DNA of 64,000 bases from Salinivirgaceae bacterium (lineage in GTDB: Bacteria; Bacteroidota; Bacteroidia; Bacteroidales; SZUA-534). Of this stretch, positions 1 through 6,927 are shown in pieces. The first letter of the stretch is position 1; each line of letters opens with the position of its first letter. The translations under genes were made by a program, and so were the position numbers. The notes beneath the pieces are model-generated. The model was not told where the DNA came from, made no database searches, and saw only the letters and a list, made by a program, of their open reading frames with translations. Location of the stretch: contig JAFVGW010000035.1 of the NCBI GenBank assembly GCA_017474765.1, positions 91,109 through 155,108 on the forward strand, in the 5' to 3' direction.

Positions 1-459
1 ATAGATGAATTGTATTTCACCGAACGCGTTCTCGCCAATGCTCGTAACACTTTCGGGAATGTTTACATAGTTTAGGTTATTGCAATTCCTAAATGCTTCA
101 TTGCCAATATATGTTACCGAATTAGGAATGGTTATAGAAGTCAAACATTTGCAGCTATAGAAAGCTCTGTGGCCAATATATACAACTGAATTTGGAATGG
201 TTACTGATGTCAAGTCCTCACATAGCCAAAATGCTTCGTCACGGATGCTTGTAACCGTATATGTTACGCCATCATTTTCAATCGTTGAAGGAATCACAAG
301 GTCACCTTTGGGTGGAATGTCAGTTTTTCCAACTGATACCTCGTGTTTTTCTGCATCAGTCACTTCATATTTCAAATTTCCAACGGTGAAATCTTCTGCC
401 AAGGCTTGTGCCGCAAGCGCAACGGCAAACATAAATGTGAAGAATACTCGTGTTTTCAT
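1..459 (-). CDS. BspA-like leucine-rich-repeat secreted protein, 3' part outside the window
   Basis: The reading frame starts at the ATG complementary to 457-459 and runs off the left edge after 153 codons. Residues 1-21 are a signal peptide (MKTRVFF..., cleavage likely after ALA). From about residue 75 three repeats of about 23 residues follow, with the pattern AF..C..L..V.IP.SV..IG, typical of LRR_5/BspA-type surface proteins. The family is abundant in gut and oral Bacteroidetes and mediates adhesion or is of unknown function. Outer-surface location is inferred from the family. The C-terminal anchoring or sorting domain is not in the window. A plus-strand open frame over 197-469 is only its antisense shadow. 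Confidence 0.88.
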   Translation of the reverse strand, partial: MKTRVFFTFMFAVALAAQALAEDFTVGNLKYEVTDAEKHEVSVGKTDIPPKGDLVIPSTIENDGVTYTVTSIRDEAFWLCEDLTSVTIPNSVVYIGHRAFYSCKCLTSITIPNSVTYIGNEAFRNCNNLNYVNIPESVTSIGENAFGEIQFIY

Positions 460-583
460 TTTTTTCTAGTCAGTTAGTTGTTATAATTTGCAGGCATTCA
501 GCCAAATAAACAAATACTGTTTTGCGTTTTGAGAAACGTTCAAAATTAATAATACCAATAAAGATATGAAATGATTTTTGCCG

Positions 584-655
584 TTTATATGGCACACAAT
601 TTGCTATTACGAGAATCCACCATTTTTATATGGTACAATTGTTTAAACAACAATT
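584..655. promoter_or_regulatory. Direct repeats and an inverted repeat upstream of the 692 gene
   Basis: The 232-base divergent gap 460-691 is AT-rich. It holds two near-identical direct repeats, TTTATATGGCACA at 584-596 and TTTATATGGTACA at 625-637, 41 bases apart. A perfect inverted repeat follows: AATTGTT (637-643) and AACAATT (649-655) around a 5-base spacer, ending 36 bases before the ATG at 692. This arrangement resembles operator sites for a dimeric regulator. No regulator gene lies beside it and no clear TAnnTTTG promoter was found, so the role is inferred. Confidence 0.4.
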
Positions 656-691
656 TCACTAATTTCGCGCGATTTTTTTGAATTTATTAAG

Positions 692-2104
692 ATGAAACGT
701 AAAATCACCATTGGCGACATTACAATGAAACAGGCCGCCGACAAGGCCGACTACGCCTTCTCGTTCCGCGAGAAGATTGAATTGGCCAAAATGCTTGACA
801 AGACAGGCCTTTCGGTCATTGAACTTGCACCTATAACCGACGGCAAAACCGACTCGCTGCTAATCAAATCGCTCGCTTCGGCGGTGAAGAACAGCGCCGT
901 GGCCGTGCCGCTCAACATTAGCGAGGCCGACACCGTTGAAACCACTTGGAACGCCTTGAAGGGCGCCGCTCACCCGCGATTGCAGATTTCGGTTCCTGTG
1001 AGCACCGTGCAGATGGAATATTTCTGCCATAAGAAACCCGCCGCCATTGTCGAGATGATTGCCAGCCTGACCAAGCAAAGCCGCGCGCTCTGCCCCGATG
1101 TTGAGTTTGTTGCCGAAGATTTTGGCCGCAGCGATATCAGTTTCCTTTGGCAGGCCATTGAGGCCGCCACGCAGAACGGCGCAACCACCGTCACCGTGTG
1201 CGACGCCGCAGGCAACCTGCTGCCCGAAGAGTTTTTCGACCTTGTGAAACAGGTGAAAGAGCACTTGCCCGCCGATGTTCGGTTGGGTGTGCGCTGCTCA
1301 AACGAGTTCTATTTGGCCGACTCGTGCGCCATTGCCGCCGTGCGTGCGGGTGCCGACGAGATTAAGACCGCGCCCTTCGGCAACTTCACCGTCTCGCTCG
1401 AAAGGTTTGTCAAGATACTGAACGTGAAGGCCGATGTGTGCGACGCCTGCTGCGACGTGCGCGCCACCGAACTGCACCGCGCCGTTGAGCAAATCAAGCG
1501 CCTGTGCCAGACCAACCGTTCGAAACCCACTTCGTTCTCGAACATTGCCCCAACCGAGCGCCCCGACATTCAACTCACCGTGCGCGACTCGAAAGAGACC
1601 GTGCTCAAGGCCGTGCAGAGTCTGAACTTCGACCTGACCGACGAAGATGCCGACAATGTTTACAACGAATTCCTGAAGGCCGCCGCCACTCACGAGACCG
1701 TTGGCGCGAAGGAACTCGACGCCATTATCGCCACAGCGGCGTTCCAGGTGCCACCTACTTATAAATTAGAAAATTACGTTATCAACTCGGGCAACATAAT
1801 CTCGGCCACCTGCCACATTCTCCTGAAGAAGGGCGACGATGTGCTCGAGAGCGTCTGCATTGGCGACGGCCCGATTGACGCCGCCTTCCAGGCCATTGAG
1901 AAGGTCATTGGCAAGCACTACGAACTCGACGACTTCCAGATTCAGGCCGTGACCGAAGGCCGCGAGGCAATGGGCGAAACCGTTGTCCGCCTGCGCTCTG
2001 AAGGCAAAATCTACTCGGGCCGCGGAATCTCGACCGACATTGTCGGCTCAAGCATTGCCGCCTACCTGAACGCCGTCAACAAGATAGCATTCGAAGAAGC
2101 ATAA
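692..2104 (+). CDS. 2-isopropylmalate-synthase-like protein with degenerate active site and LeuA-type C-terminal domain
   Basis: 470 residues: a DRE-TIM metallolyase-like barrel (about 1-290), linker, and a LeuA dimerisation/allosteric-type domain (about 345-465) ending in GRGISTDIVGSSIAAYLNAV, which matches the IPMS regulatory domain. The catalytic signatures are absent. The N-terminal LRDGxQ motif is replaced by DITMKQ (residues 9-14), so the catalytic Arg and metal-binding Asp are missing. The HxHND metal site reads RCSNE (201-205), losing both His ligands. It is therefore unlikely to be a working leuA or homocitrate synthase. No other leucine genes are near. It precedes the 2143 gene by 38 bases and is probably co-transcribed with it. 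It may be a pseudoenzyme or act on a different substrate. Confidence 0.72.
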   Translation: MKRKITIGDITMKQAADKADYAFSFREKIELAKMLDKTGLSVIELAPITDGKTDSLLIKSLASAVKNSAVAVPLNISEADTVETTWNALKGAAHPRLQISVPVSTVQMEYFCHKKPAAIVEMIASLTKQSRALCPDVEFVAEDFGRSDISFLWQAIEAATQNGATTVTVCDAAGNLLPEEFFDLVKQVKEHLPADVRLGVRCSNEFYLADSCAIAAVRAGADEIKTAPFGNFTVSLERFVKILNVKADVCDACCDVRATELHRAVEQIKRLCQTNRSKPTSFSNIAPTERPDIQLTVRDSKETVLKAVQSLNFDLTDEDADNVYNEFLKAAATHETVGAKELDAIIATAAFQVPPTYKLENYVINSGNIISATCHILLKKGDDVLESVCIGDGPIDAAFQAIEKVIGKHYELDDFQIQAVTEGREAMGETVVRLRSEGKIYSGRGISTDIVGSSIAAYLNAVNKIAFEEA

Positions 2105-2142
2105 ATCGAAAATTATCAGCATTTTACAGAAAATCACTTAAA

Positions 2143-4629
2143 ATGAAACTTTCATTTTCAACACGCGGATGGGCCGATATGTCGTGGACCGAAATCCTTG
2201 ACAACGCAAGCCTGATGCGCTTTTCGGGTATCGAGATATACAACGTTTTCAAAACGCCTGAATTTGTGGCCAAGGGCGGGCCGTTCCACAAATACTCGCT
2301 CACGGCTTCGCTGCGCGATTTGCGCGAGAAGAAACTCGCCATTCCCTGCTTCGACAGTTCGCTCGACCTTTCGGAAGACAGCGCCGAAATGATTGACGAG
2401 ATGACCGCTCTCATTGCAATGGCCGCCGATATGCGCAGCCCATACGTTTGCGCTTTCGCGAAGAAGGGCACCGTTGAGACCGTCAAACAGAACCTGACCC
2501 GACTCATTCCTGTGGCCGAGGCCAAGGGCATTACCATTCTGATAAAGACCAGCGGAATATACGCCGACACGGCGCTGCTGCGCGATTTGCTCGACTTTTT
2601 CGCCTGCGACCAGATTGCCGTCATTTGGGATGTGCACCACCCCTACCGCGACAAGGGCGAGACGCCTGCGCAGACAATCACCAACCTTGGCGCCTATGTG
2701 AAGCACGTGCACCTTCGCGACAGCGACGACGCCAACCGCTACAACATTATCGGCGAGGGCAACTTCCCCATTGCCGATGTGATGAAGGCCCTTTCGTCGG
2801 TCGATTACGACGGGTTTATCTCACTTGAGTGGAAGCCCGAGTGGATGCTCGACTTCACCGACCGCGACGTCATTTTCCCGCACTTTGTCAACTATATGAG
2901 CCAGTTCGAGAACACCCGCGGCAAGCGCAGCGAACTCTACCCGAACCACGACGGCTCAGGCTACTACATTTGGAAGAAGGACGAGCTGCTGAATATGACC
3001 TTCTCGCAGGTTTTGGACCGCGTGGTTGAGGAATTCCCCGACCAGTACTGCTTCAAATACACCACTTTGGACTACACCCGCACCTACGCCGAGTTCCGCG
3101 ACGATGTTGACAACTTCGCCCGCGCGCTTGTATCGCTCGGTGTGCGTCCAGGCTCGAAGGTGGCCGTTTGGTGCACCAACATACCTGCTTGGTACATAAC
3201 ATTTTGGGCAACCGTAAAAATCGGCGCCGTGCTTGTGACGGTGAACACCGCCTACAAGATTCACGAGGCCGAATATCTGCTGCGACAGTCTGACACTCAC
3301 ACACTTGTGATGATTGAGAGCGCCTTGGACTCGAACTATCGCGCCATTATCAACGAACTCTGCCCCGAGATTGCCACCAACACGGCGGGCAAGCCGCTTC
3401 ACTGCAAGCGCCTGCCGTTCCTACGCAACGTCATAACCGTGGGCTTCCGCCAGAAGGGCTGCCTGACACTGCAGCAGGCAATGGACCGCCACGACCTTGT
3501 GCCGTTGGAGGAAATCCAGCGAATGGCCGCCGCCGTCAAACCCGACGACGTGTGCAATATGCAGTACACCAGCGGCACCACAGGCTTCCCCAAGGGCGTG
3601 ATGCTGACTCACTACAACGTGGTGAACAACGGCAAATGTATCGGCGACCGTATGGGCCTTTCAACCGCCGACCGAATGATGATTCAGGTGCCGATGTTCC
3701 ACTGCTTCGGAATGGTTCTGTCGATGACTTCGTCGATGACGCACGGCACCACAATGTGCCCGATGCCCTACTTCTCGGCCAAATCGTCGTTGGCGTGCAT
3801 AAACCAGGAGCACATAACCTGCTTCAACGGCGTGCCCACAATGTTCATTGCAATGTTCAACCACCCCGACTACCGTCACACCGACTTCTCATATATGCGT
3901 ACAGGCATTATGGCAGGCTCGGGCTGTCCGCCAGAGCTGATGCGCCGTGCCGCCGAACCGTCGGAGATGAATATGCGCGGAATTGTGAGCGTTTACGGAC
4001 AGACCGAATCGGCGCCAGGCAGCACAATGTCGGCTTGGACCGACTCTATCGATGTCCGCACCGAAACGGTGGGCTACGCCTTCCCGCACGTGCGCTGCAA
4101 GGTGGTTGACCCCGAAACGGGCCTTGAGGTTCCCGCCAACACCAACGGCGAGTTCTGCGCCAAAGGCTACAACGTGATGAAGGGCTACTACAAGATGCCT
4201 GAAGCCACTGCTCAAACCATTGACGCCGACGGTTGGCTTCACAGCGGCGACCTTGCCTGCGTTGACGAGAACGGAAATTACAAAATCACAGGCCGCCTGA
4301 AAGATATGATTATCCGCGGCGGCGAGAATATCTATCCGAAAGAGATTGAGGAGTTTATCTACACCCACCCCAAGGTGAAGGACGTTCAGGTTATCGGCGT
4401 TCCCGACGAGAAATACGGCGAGGAGGCAATGGCCTGCATTATTCTGAAGGAGGGCGAGGAGATAAGCGAACCCGAGATGCGCGAATTCATTATGGGCCGC
4501 CTTGCCCGCCACAAGGTTCCGCGCTATATCGATTTTGTCAAATCGTTCCCGATGAACGCCGCAGGCAAAATCCTGAAATACAAGATGCGCGAGGAGGCTG
4601 TGGAGAAATTGGGGCTGAAGAAGAAATAA
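2143..4629 (+). CDS. Fusion of a xylose-isomerase-like TIM barrel with an AMP-forming acyl-CoA synthetase
   Basis: 828 residues with two enzyme modules. Residues 1-270 form an AP-endonuclease-2/sugar-isomerase-type TIM barrel. Ligand-like positions are D163 in VIWDVHHPY, the His in HVHLRDS and the Glu in GFISLEW, but the usual first metal-site Glu appears to be a Lys in ILIKTSG. Residues 280-828 are a full ANL synthetase: P-loop YTSGTTGFPKG (475-485), YGQTES, GRLKDMIIRGGENIYP near 715, and the A10 catalytic Lys in AAGKILKYK near 810. The ANL half should activate a carboxylic acid to an acyl-CoA or acyl-adenylate; the substrate is unknown. The fusion is in frame with no internal start needed. 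It sits directly after the degenerate IPMS-like gene, which suggests a shared pathway. Confidence 0.85.
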   Translation: MKLSFSTRGWADMSWTEILDNASLMRFSGIEIYNVFKTPEFVAKGGPFHKYSLTASLRDLREKKLAIPCFDSSLDLSEDSAEMIDEMTALIAMAADMRSPYVCAFAKKGTVETVKQNLTRLIPVAEAKGITILIKTSGIYADTALLRDLLDFFACDQIAVIWDVHHPYRDKGETPAQTITNLGAYVKHVHLRDSDDANRYNIIGEGNFPIADVMKALSSVDYDGFISLEWKPEWMLDFTDRDVIFPHFVNYMSQFENTRGKRSELYPNHDGSGYYIWKKDELLNMTFSQVLDRVVEEFPDQYCFKYTTLDYTRTYAEFRDDVDNFARALVSLGVRPGSKVAVWCTNIPAWYITFWATVKIGAVLVTVNTAYKIHEAEYLLRQSDTHTLVMIESALDSNYRAIINELCPEIATNTAGKPLHCKRLPFLRNVITVGFRQKGCLTLQQAMDRHDLVPLEEIQRMAAAVKPDDVCNMQYTSGTTGFPKGVMLTHYNVVNNGKCIGDRMGLSTADRMMIQVPMFHCFGMVLSMTSSMTHGTTMCPMPYFSAKSSLACINQEHITCFNGVPTMFIAMFNHPDYRHTDFSYMRTGIMAGSGCPPELMRRAAEPSEMNMRGIVSVYGQTESAPGSTMSAWTDSIDVRTETVGYAFPHVRCKVVDPETGLEVPANTNGEFCAKGYNVMKGYYKMPEATAQTIDADGWLHSGDLACVDENGNYKITGRLKDMIIRGGENIYPKEIEEFIYTHPKVKDVQVIGVPDEKYGEEAMACIILKEGEEISEPEMREFIMGRLARHKVPRYIDFVKSFPMNAAGKILKYKMREEAVEKLGLKKK

Positions 4630-4677
4630 AAATCACAGAGAGCGCAGAGGAAACGAGAGAACACAGAGTTTAAATAG

Positions 4678-4710
4678 CAAGGCTGCCTGATTGGGTGGCC
4701 TTGTTTTATT
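4678..4710 (+). terminator. Rho-independent terminator after the acyl-CoA synthetase fusion
   Basis: CAAGGC (4678-4683) pairs with GCCTTG (4698-4703), extended by TGCC/GGTG with wobbles to about 10 bp, and is followed by TTTTATT. It lies 49 bases after the stop codon. Confidence 0.75.
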
Positions 4711-4934
4711 ATCGACAAACACCCCGCAACCTTTTCACCTTCAGCAACGTCTGCATAATAGTGCGAAAAGTTTCTTAACTTTGGCAAATGGCGTTTAGTA
4801 AAACGTGCTATACGTGCGTTTTAACGATGAAGTAAAACGAAACATTGTATTGTCTCGATTCAAAAGTTTGTCGGGAGAGAATTGTTACAAAGTATTTGAA
4901 TCTTATCTAAAAAAGATACTTATTCCATCAGATT
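4711..4934 (+). other. Intergenic stretch with a -7-like box
   Basis: TAACTTTG at 4776-4783 matches the Bacteroidetes -7 consensus TAnnTTTG, but no TTG is seen at the usual distance upstream. Five bases after it an ATG (4788) opens a 15-codon frame that stops at 4833-4835; this could be a leader peptide or chance. The rest up to 4934 is AT-rich, with a weak TATCT/AGATA hairpin just before the next gene. Nothing else recognised. Confidence 0.3.
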
Positions 4935-5426
4935 ATGAAAAATAAAGGACCTAAAAGATTTAAATCAAAAAGAGAATATTATCACTATTTTGCTTTTTTA
5001 TTTTTTTTCGAGTTTATTGTTATTTTTTGTGCATTGGAAACGATATTAACCCCAGAACAAGAATATGTAGATTCGATTATGAGCCAAGAGCTGATAGGAA
5101 GTGGTCGGCATCGAAGAAACATTATGATAGAAAAATTTCTTGTCAGTAATTGGGGAAAGGTAGGAATGCAGGCATTTATAGCTATCACAACTATATTGTT
5201 GGCAAATGAATTGTATGAATTAATAAGCGCATACCGCCGACTATTATTCCGTGAAAAACTAATCCGCGAAGGTCTGCGCGCCCCCGATGATTATGTGGAT
5301 GATTATGTGCGAGTTCCATTATGGAGGAAGGTTGCAAACCTATTTACCAAAAAACGGAAAAAGAAGTACCCTTCGGAGCGAGAAATGCGCGATTCACTAA
5401 AGAAAAACAAGTACTATAAGGAGTAG
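4935..5426 (+). CDS. Hypothetical two-pass membrane protein
   Basis: 163 residues, no family recognised. The N-terminus is very basic (KNKGPKRFKSKREY). It is followed by a hydrophobic segment at about 18-38 (FAFLFFFEFIVIFCALETIL) and a second at about 75-92 (GMQAFIAITTILLANELYEL). The C-terminal half is soluble, Lys/Arg-rich and ends in a charged tail. The loop between the segments contains HRR and several acidic residues but no catalytic motif. It is more AT-rich than its neighbours, especially in the first half. The next gene also encodes a small membrane protein, but a 115-base gap separates them. Function unknown. Confidence 0.65.
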   Translation: MKNKGPKRFKSKREYYHYFAFLFFFEFIVIFCALETILTPEQEYVDSIMSQELIGSGRHRRNIMIEKFLVSNWGKVGMQAFIAITTILLANELYELISAYRRLLFREKLIREGLRAPDDYVDDYVRVPLWRKVANLFTKKRKKKYPSEREMRDSLKKNKYYKE

Positions 5427-5466
5427 GGCAAATCGGCAGTCAATCAGTGCGATAAAATCTGCGAAC

Positions 5467-5483
5467 CCCGATAGTTTATCGGG
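5467..5483. repeat. CCCGATA/TATCGGG hairpin
   Basis: Perfect 7-bp inverted repeat with a 3-base loop in the gap 5427-5541. A related copy (ACCGATAGCTTTCGGGA) occurs near 20187-20203. No T-run follows it on the plus strand, so it is more likely a dispersed repeat than a terminator. Confidence 0.45.
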
Positions 5484-5541
5484 ACAGTGTTGTCAGTGCG
5501 AGAATAAACACAATTTTTTAAATTTGACACATTAAAACTTG

Positions 5542-6192
5542 ATGGATATGAAATCAATAGTTGCCGTTATCGCGTCGCTGACATTGCTGTTTACGGGGAT
5601 TTATATTGTTCTTATGCTTAGAATCAATTCCACACCAGGAGCATTCAACTATCCAGCCAGTAATATCTCGGAACCCAACAGACAAGCGATAGAAAAAACA
5701 CTGAAAGTATTTCAAGAAGGTTACACGTTGCGCGATGCGTCGAAAATCGACGAGTGCATAGCCCGAACCATCGACACCGCTTCGATTTTTATTTTGGGCA
5801 CCAATCCCAACGAAATATTCAAGGGGAAAGACGGGGCGCAGGGGCTGTTATACGGCGATTGGACATATTGGGGCAGTGTAAAATACGACATCGACCGCCT
5901 TTATGCCGACCAAATCGCCGACAGCATTGCTTATGTGGTTTTCCCAGGAAATATCACACTTGATGTTGGAAAAATGAACTTTCCACTGCAAGTTACAGGC
6001 TTGATGGCGCAAGATGAGGACGGCCAGTGGAAATTTTCCAAAATGCAGTTCATATATGGTTGGAACACCAACTATATAATTTTTGCCCGCATTGCAGCAT
6101 ACGGAACTCTGATTTGCTTGATAGCGCTGCTGGCACTCGTTGGCATTGTGAAATGGATAGTGGTCTACAAGGGCAGCATTGAAAAATCTTGA
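5542..6192 (+). CDS. Membrane-anchored SnoaL-like/NTF2-fold protein
   Basis: 216 residues from the ATG at 5542 (a second ATG is at 5548; the upstream TTG at 5539 is less likely). A hydrophobic helix (about 5-25) is followed by a soluble region of about 130 residues. Its opening, RQAIEKTLKVFQEGYTLRD ... IDECIARTIDT, resembles SnoaL/NTF2-like domains. A C-terminal transmembrane helix (about 180-205) and a short basic tail follow. The predicted topology puts the domain on one face of the membrane, held at both ends. NTF2-like folds bind small ligands or act as scaffolds, and no catalytic residues can be assigned here. No clear operon partner; a 115-base gap precedes it. Confidence 0.55.
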   Translation: MDMKSIVAVIASLTLLFTGIYIVLMLRINSTPGAFNYPASNISEPNRQAIEKTLKVFQEGYTLRDASKIDECIARTIDTASIFILGTNPNEIFKGKDGAQGLLYGDWTYWGSVKYDIDRLYADQIADSIAYVVFPGNITLDVGKMNFPLQVTGLMAQDEDGQWKFSKMQFIYGWNTNYIIFARIAAYGTLICLIALLALVGIVKWIVVYKGSIEKS

Positions 6193-6202
6193 AATATTTG
6201 TC

Positions 6203-6230
6203 TTTAGGCACTAGGTGCTAGGCATTAGTA
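6203..6230 (-). repeat. Short tandem-phrase repeat, 'tagtgcctaatgcc' family
   Basis: The reverse complement of the phrase found at 14221-14252 and 61518-61545: short units of about 8 bases rich in CTAGTGCC/TAATGCC. It lies just after the stop of the 5542 gene. Confidence 0.5.
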
Positions 6231-6389
6231 TGGCCGAAGGCCTGATGAATACAAGCGGGGGTGTATGTGCTCCCGCTTTTTTGTTGCAATCTATTAAGTT
6301 GCATAAGGCGGAAAAGCGGGGAATATGCGCGGTTGCAGCGATGAGTCGATATTCGTACTAAAAAAATCGTGAAAAAATCAACAAACCTC

Positions 6390-6419
6390 TTGCGCATCTA
6401 AAAATAACCACTATTTTTG
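6390..6419 (+). promoter_or_regulatory. Bacteroidetes-type promoter of the BlaI/M56 unit
   Basis: TTG at 6390-6392, 19 bases, then TATTTTTG at 6412-6419, a full match to TTG-N19-TAnnTTTG. The expected start of transcription is some 20-25 bases before the ATG at 6450. Confidence 0.7.
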
Positions 6420-6449
6420 TCGTACTACAAATTTAAAAAATCTACTAAT

Positions 6450-6845
6450 ATGAAAAAGGACAACAAACAGCTTACGAAAGCAGAACTCCACTTGATGAAC
6501 ATTTTGTGGGATAAAGGCAAAGCCACAGTGCAACAGATGCAGGACCTTTTGGAGAATCCGAAACCAGCCTACACCACCACGCTTACCGTGATGCAGATTC
6601 TGACCAAAAAAGGAATTGTTGATTTTGACAGAGTGGGCAAGGCCTACGTTTACAAGCCGGTTCTGAGCCGCGAAGACTATATTGGCGGCTTTATGAACGA
6701 CGCCTGCGCCAATGTTTTTGGCGGCTCGATGCGCTCGTTCTTCTCATTCTTCGCCAAGAGCGAGAAAATCAGCCGCGAGGAACTTGCCGAGATTCTGAAG
6801 GAAATGGATAAGGGCGATGAGCCGAAAAACACAAATGATAAATAG
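6450..6845 (+). CDS. BlaI/MecI/CopY-family transcriptional repressor
   Basis: 131 residues from the ATG at 6450. An upstream in-frame TTG at 6417 lies inside the promoter -7 box and is rejected. The N-terminal winged helix reads LTKAELHLMNILWDKGKATVQQM ... YTTTLTVMQILTKKGIVD, the standard BlaI fold with the recognition helix at YTTTLT. The C-terminal 50 residues form the dimerisation and cleavage region. In BlaI/BlaR pairs the repressor is inactivated when the M56 membrane protease senses a signal. The M56 gene starts 82 bases downstream, so this is expected to repress its own operon. The inducer is unknown; Bacteroidetes carry many such pairs unrelated to beta-lactamase. Confidence 0.9.
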   Translation: MKKDNKQLTKAELHLMNILWDKGKATVQQMQDLLENPKPAYTTTLTVMQILTKKGIVDFDRVGKAYVYKPVLSREDYIGGFMNDACANVFGGSMRSFFSFFAKSEKISREELAEILKEMDKGDEPKNTNDK

Positions 6846-6857
6846 GATTCAAAAAGC

Positions 6858-6880
6858 GGACGCACGCGGTGCGTCCCTAC
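6858..6880. repeat. GC-rich palindromic repeat ending in CTAC
   Basis: GGACGCAC (6858-6865), loop GCG, GTGCGTCC (6869-6876), followed by CTAC. Related copies are at 31968, 45807 and four between 53321 and 53457. It lies between the repressor and protease genes, where a hairpin could modulate relative expression. Confidence 0.7.
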
Positions 6881-6927
6881 AAACACCCAACACCCAATTA
6901 AACACTAACTACTAATACCATACAACT

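Noticed and set aside
692..2104. leuA (leucine biosynthesis) assignment
   Set aside because: The catalytic Arg/Asp and both metal His are missing, and leuB, leuC and leuD are not near.
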